8,227 nt of DNA, from assembly GCF_000716335.1 (NCBI RefSeq), contig NZ_KL591048.1:333-8559 (forward strand). Reading direction: 5' to 3'. Made by a program: the position numbers and the translations under genes. The notes beneath the pieces were generated by a model that ran no database searches, was not told the DNA's origin, and worked only from the letters and a program-made list of their open reading frames with translations. Shown piece by piece: positions 1 to 8,227 of this stretch; position 1 is the first letter of the stretch, and the number at the start of each line of letters is the position of its first letter. Origin of the DNA: Streptomyces sp. NRRL S-118. GTDB taxonomy: Bacteria > Actinomycetota > Actinomycetes > Streptomycetales > Streptomycetaceae.

Positions 1-316
1 CCCGCACATACGACGTCCCCACCGCATCCGGATCCGGATCGAACAACCCCGCGACATCCCACCCACGATCCACCGGGAACCCCGACACCGCATCCGTCCC
101 CGCAACCACCAGATCCCACAGATCCTCCGCAGAACCCACCCCACCCGGGAAACGACACGCCATCCCCACGATCGCAATCGGCTCGTGGGCCCGCTCCTCG
201 ACCTGGCGCAGCTTCTCCTGGGTCTCATGGAGCTCCACCATGGCGCGGCGGAGGTAGTCGCGAAGCTTCGCCTCGGTGGTGGAACCGTTCGCGGAGTCGG
301 AGTCGTTCGTGGACAC
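1..316 (-). CDS. Type I PKS, N-terminal fragment (docking domain and start of KS), third PKS gene
   Basis: The gene runs off the left edge; 105 complete codons are visible. It starts at a GTG (316-314) preceded by AGGAG (325-321). Residues 1-16 are Ser/Asn/Thr-rich. Residues 17-45 form a charged, heptad-like helix ([19 protein letters not shown] and onward) typical of class 1 N-terminal docking domains, which receive the chain from the preceding PKS protein. The KS begins at [16 protein letters not shown] (residues 45-60) and continues with DLWDLV, DAVSGFP, DRGWD and [13 protein letters not shown], all standard KS N-terminal signatures. The KS active-site Cys lies outside the window, so activity cannot be judged. 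An ATG at codon 26 is a poorer start because it would cut the docking helix. Codon use changes abruptly at codon 46 (see findings). The gene lies 63 bp downstream of the middle PKS gene, same strand, so it is probably the next protein in the assembly line. Module content is unknown. Confidence 0.93.
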   Translation of the reverse strand, partial: MSTNDSDSANGSTTEAKLRDYLRRAMVELHETQEKLRQVEERAHEPIAIVGMACRFPGGVGSAEDLWDLVVAGTDAVSGFPVDRGWDVAGLFDPDPDAVGTSYVR

Positions 317-320
317 AGTT

Positions 321-325
321 CTCCT
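321..325 (-). promoter_or_regulatory. Ribosome binding site of the third PKS gene
   Basis: AGGAG on the minus strand ends 4 nt before the GTG at 316-314. The spacing is a little short, but the same arrangement (AGGAG, CAACT, GTG) precedes the middle gene, which supports both starts. The 63-bp gap (317-379) shows no clear promoter. A 6-bp inverted repeat (323-328 with 353-358) overlaps this site but is too short and widely spaced to call a structure. Confidence 0.7.
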
Positions 326-379
326 GAGAAGGTGTCGTAGTGCGGTCGTCGCCTCAGGGCGCGTGCATCGGCCGGGTGG

Positions 380-6620
<6,241 letters not shown>

Positions 6621-6624
<4 letters not shown>

Positions 6625-8227
6625 AGTTGCTCCTCGATGAAGGCGAAGAGGTCGTCGTCGCTCGCAGAGTCGAGCCGTTCCTCCACCGCCGCCCGCGTAC
6701 CGGTGGGGTCTTCACCGGACCGGGACCTGCCGGTGGGGGCATCGGATGCAGCTCCGGCGGCACCGACCGCCACGAGCGCGGCCTCCAGTTGCCTGCGGAC
6801 CACGTCGCGCCTGCTGTCGTCCGCTTCCATGCCCGACACGGCGGCCAGGAGGGCCTCCAGGCTCGACAGGGCCACGTCTCCGGCGTCCTCGCCCGCGCCG
6901 TCCAGGCCGAGCTCCGCGCCGATGTGCTCCGCGACGGCCCGCGGCGTCGGGTGGTCGAACACGACGGTCGCGGGGAACCGCAGACCGGTGGCGGCGTTCA
7001 GCTGGTTGCGCAGCTCCACGGACATCAGCGAGTCGAACCCGCTCTCGCGGAACGGACGCCCCGGTTCCACGGCGTCCGGACCGGAACAGCCGAGGACCTT
7101 CGCCACCTGTGTCCTGACCAGCTTGAGCAGTTCACGGCCACGGGCGGGTTCGTCAAGGTGCGCGAGCCGCTCGACGAGCGCCCCTGGCGTGACGTCCGAC
7201 GAACCCCGGGCGTCCTCCGCGGCCGACGTCCCGGACCGCGCTGCCCCGGCCCCGGTCGACGTCTGCTGCGCCGTGTCCGCCGCCGGGACGAGTGTCCGCA
7301 GGAGTACGGGAACGGCGTCGGGACCGTTGACGGCACGCTCCCGGCCCAGGGCCGCCAGGTCCAGCCTCATCGGTACGAGGAGGGCATGGTCCGACGCCAG
7401 CGCGAGGGCGCGGTCGAAAAGAGCGAGCCCTTGCTCGTTCGGCATCGGAGCGATGCCCGAGCGCCGCATCCGCCGCAGGTCCCGCTCCGCGAGGTGACCT
7501 GTCATCCCCGTGGCCTCGCCCCACAGGCCCCAGGCGAGGGACAGCGCGGGCAGACCTTGGGCGCGACGACGGTGCGCCAAGGCGTCGACGACCGTGTTCG
7601 CGGCCGCGTAGCTGCCCTGTCCGGGCCGGCCAAGGAGCCCGGCGGCTCCGGAGAACAGTACGAACGCCGCCAGTTGCCGGTCCGCGGTGAGTTCGTGCAG
7701 ATGGAGAGCGGCGTCGGCCTTGGAGCGGAGTACGGAGTCGACGCGGGCCGGGTCGAGCGCCTCGATCGCGCCGTCGTCGAGGACTCCGGCCGCGTGCACC
7801 ACTCCGGTGAGCGGACGCGTGCCGGGGATGCCGGCGAGCACCGGGCGCAGCGCGTCGCGGTCCGCCGCGTCGCAGGCGACGAGCTCCGGTTCCGCGCCCT
7901 GCTCCCGCAGCTCCGCCATCAGCTCGTCCGCGCCGGGGGCGGTCGCGCCGCTGCGGCTCAGGAGAAGCAGGTGGCGTACGCCATGGCGCTGCACCAGGTG
8001 CCGCGCGAACAGGCGGCCCAGCGTGCCGGTGGCGCCGGTGACCACCACGGTGCCGTCACCGAGGCGTGGGCCGTCGGCCGCAGGACCGGGACGACCAGGG
8101 CCACGGGGGTCGCTGAGGTCGCTGAGGATGTTGAGGTCGCTGACGTCACCGGCCGTCGGGCCGGATCCGCTCGGGCCAGACCCGCTCGGGGCGGATCCGC
8201 TCAAGCCGGATGCGCTCGGGGCGGATC
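6621..8227 (-). CDS. Type I PKS, C-terminal part: KR-ACP and C-docking domain (first PKS gene)
   Basis: The frame is open to the right edge, so the start is outside the window; the visible part is about 535 codons. Residue numbers below count from the TTG at 8204. A repetitive Ser/Gly/Pro linker (1-50) leads into the catalytic half of a KR with NADPH motif TGATGTLG (56-63), Lys162, Tyr199 and Asn203, and an LDD motif (142-144) indicating a B1-type KR. The catalytic Ser position (186) is Gly. The KR structural half is presumably upstream of the window. An ACP follows with Ser392 in [12 protein letters not shown]. Residues 440-527 are a class 1a C-terminal docking domain: helical bundle (about 443-480), flexible stretch, then [19 protein letters not shown]. 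It probably docks to the helix at residues 28-52 of the middle PKS, encoded immediately downstream. The KS, AT and any DH or ER of this module are not visible. Confidence 0.95.
6624..6887 (-). other. C-terminal docking domain of the first PKS
   Basis: Residues 440-527 of the visible protein. Helices around SLEALLAAV and [11 protein letters not shown] would form the dimer bundle; a 20-residue Gly/Ser/Thr-rich linker follows, then the recognition helix with [12 protein letters not shown]. This form matches the common class 1a consensus more closely than the C-terminus of the middle PKS ([12 protein letters not shown]), which may help keep the two interfaces distinct. The specificity statement is inference. 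Confidence 0.8.
6630..6634 (-). promoter_or_regulatory. Ribosome binding site and coupled start of the middle PKS
   Basis: AGGAG lies inside the last codons of the upstream gene, 5 nt before the GTG at 6624-6622. That GTG overlaps the upstream TGA (6623-6621) as GTGA, a 4-base overlap that usually means translational coupling and roughly matched expression of the two PKS subunits. It also fixes the start, since it gives the docking domain at the expected place. Confidence 0.85.
6909..7142 (-). other. Acyl carrier protein domain of the first PKS
   Basis: Residues about 355-432. The phosphopantetheine Ser392 lies in [16 protein letters not shown], followed by [14 protein letters not shown]. 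The motif is complete, so the domain should be loaded normally. Confidence 0.92.
7335..8054 (-). other. Ketoreductase catalytic half of the first PKS, B1-type, catalytic Ser replaced by Gly
   Basis: Residues 51-290. The Rossmann NADPH loop is intact and Lys162, Tyr199 and Asn203 have normal spacing. The position 13 residues before the Tyr and 24 after the Lys is Gly186 (codon GGA at 7649-7647), in [23 protein letters not shown]; in the KR of the next module the same position is Ser1710 in YSSAAATLG. The adjacent Ser185 might partly compensate. Activity is therefore uncertain, although the rest of the fold is well conserved. Confidence 0.85.
8109..8144. repeat. 9-bp repeats in the KR linker
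   Basis: GTCGCTGAG occurs at 8109-8117 and 8118-8126, with variants at 8127-8135 and 8136-8144. The coding strand gives a Leu-Ser-Asp pattern ([12 protein letters not shown]). It lies just before the catalytic half of the KR and next to the 15-bp repeat. Confidence 0.7.
8163..8227. repeat. 15-bp tandem repeat in the KR linker, cut by the window edge
   Basis: Four full units (8163-8177, 8178-8192, 8193-8207, 8208-8222) plus 5 bases of a fifth. The consensus on the plus strand is close to GGATCCGCTCGGGGC. The coding strand gives pentapeptides such as GSAPS and GSGPS. The repeat continues beyond the window, so its full copy number is unknown. Confidence 0.88.

Noticed and set aside
317..379. 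Terminator or promoter in the gap between the second and third PKS genes
   Set aside because: Only a 6-bp inverted repeat (323-328 with 353-358) separated by 24 bases is visible, with no T-run and no convincing -10/-35 boxes.
8163..8227. CRISPR-like array
   Set aside because: The 15-bp units are directly adjacent with no spacers, and they encode an in-frame pentapeptide repeat inside a PKS gene.

Overview
The window is a stretch of a type I modular polyketide synthase (PKS) cluster from a high-GC actinomycete, most likely Streptomyces or a close relative. The evidence is very high GC, GTG starts, dense coding with long antisense shadow frames, and conserved KS, AT, DH, KR, ACP and docking-domain motifs. 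All three genes lie on the minus strand and are read from right to left.

Right part (8227-6621): the 3' end of a PKS gene whose start is outside the window. It encodes a ketoreductase, an acyl carrier protein and a C-terminal docking domain. This KR has Lys, Tyr and Asn of the catalytic tetrad but Gly where the Ser should be. Middle (6624-380): one complete single-module PKS gene, N-docking/KS/AT/DH/KR/ACP/C-docking, 2055 residues once a frame break is bridged. AT motifs indicate malonyl-CoA. DH and KR residues are complete and there is no ER, so the expected product of the module is an alpha,beta-double bond. Left part (316-1): the first 105 codons of a third PKS gene, with N-terminal docking helix and the beginning of a KS. 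The first two genes overlap by 4 bases (GTGA); the second and third are 63 bp apart. The set reads as one operon, and paired docking domains should hand the chain from protein 1 to 2 to 3.

The main anomaly is in the KS of the middle gene. An exact 42-bp direct repeat (6101-6142 and 6178-6219) flanks 35 bp that look like a piece of a different KS. The net insertion is 77 bp and breaks the reading frame; removing it restores a perfect KS. This is either a real inactivating lesion, a recombination scar between KS copies, or an assembly error. Other points of note are a sharp codon-usage switch at the KS boundary of the third gene, and several short in-frame tandem repeats that extend linkers and loops (15-bp units in two places, a 30-bp unit, about 21-bp units and hexamer tracts), including insertions inside the AT and DH folds.

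I see no RNA genes, CRISPR, insertion sequences or novel non-PKS system. There is no gene-free stretch above 300 bases.
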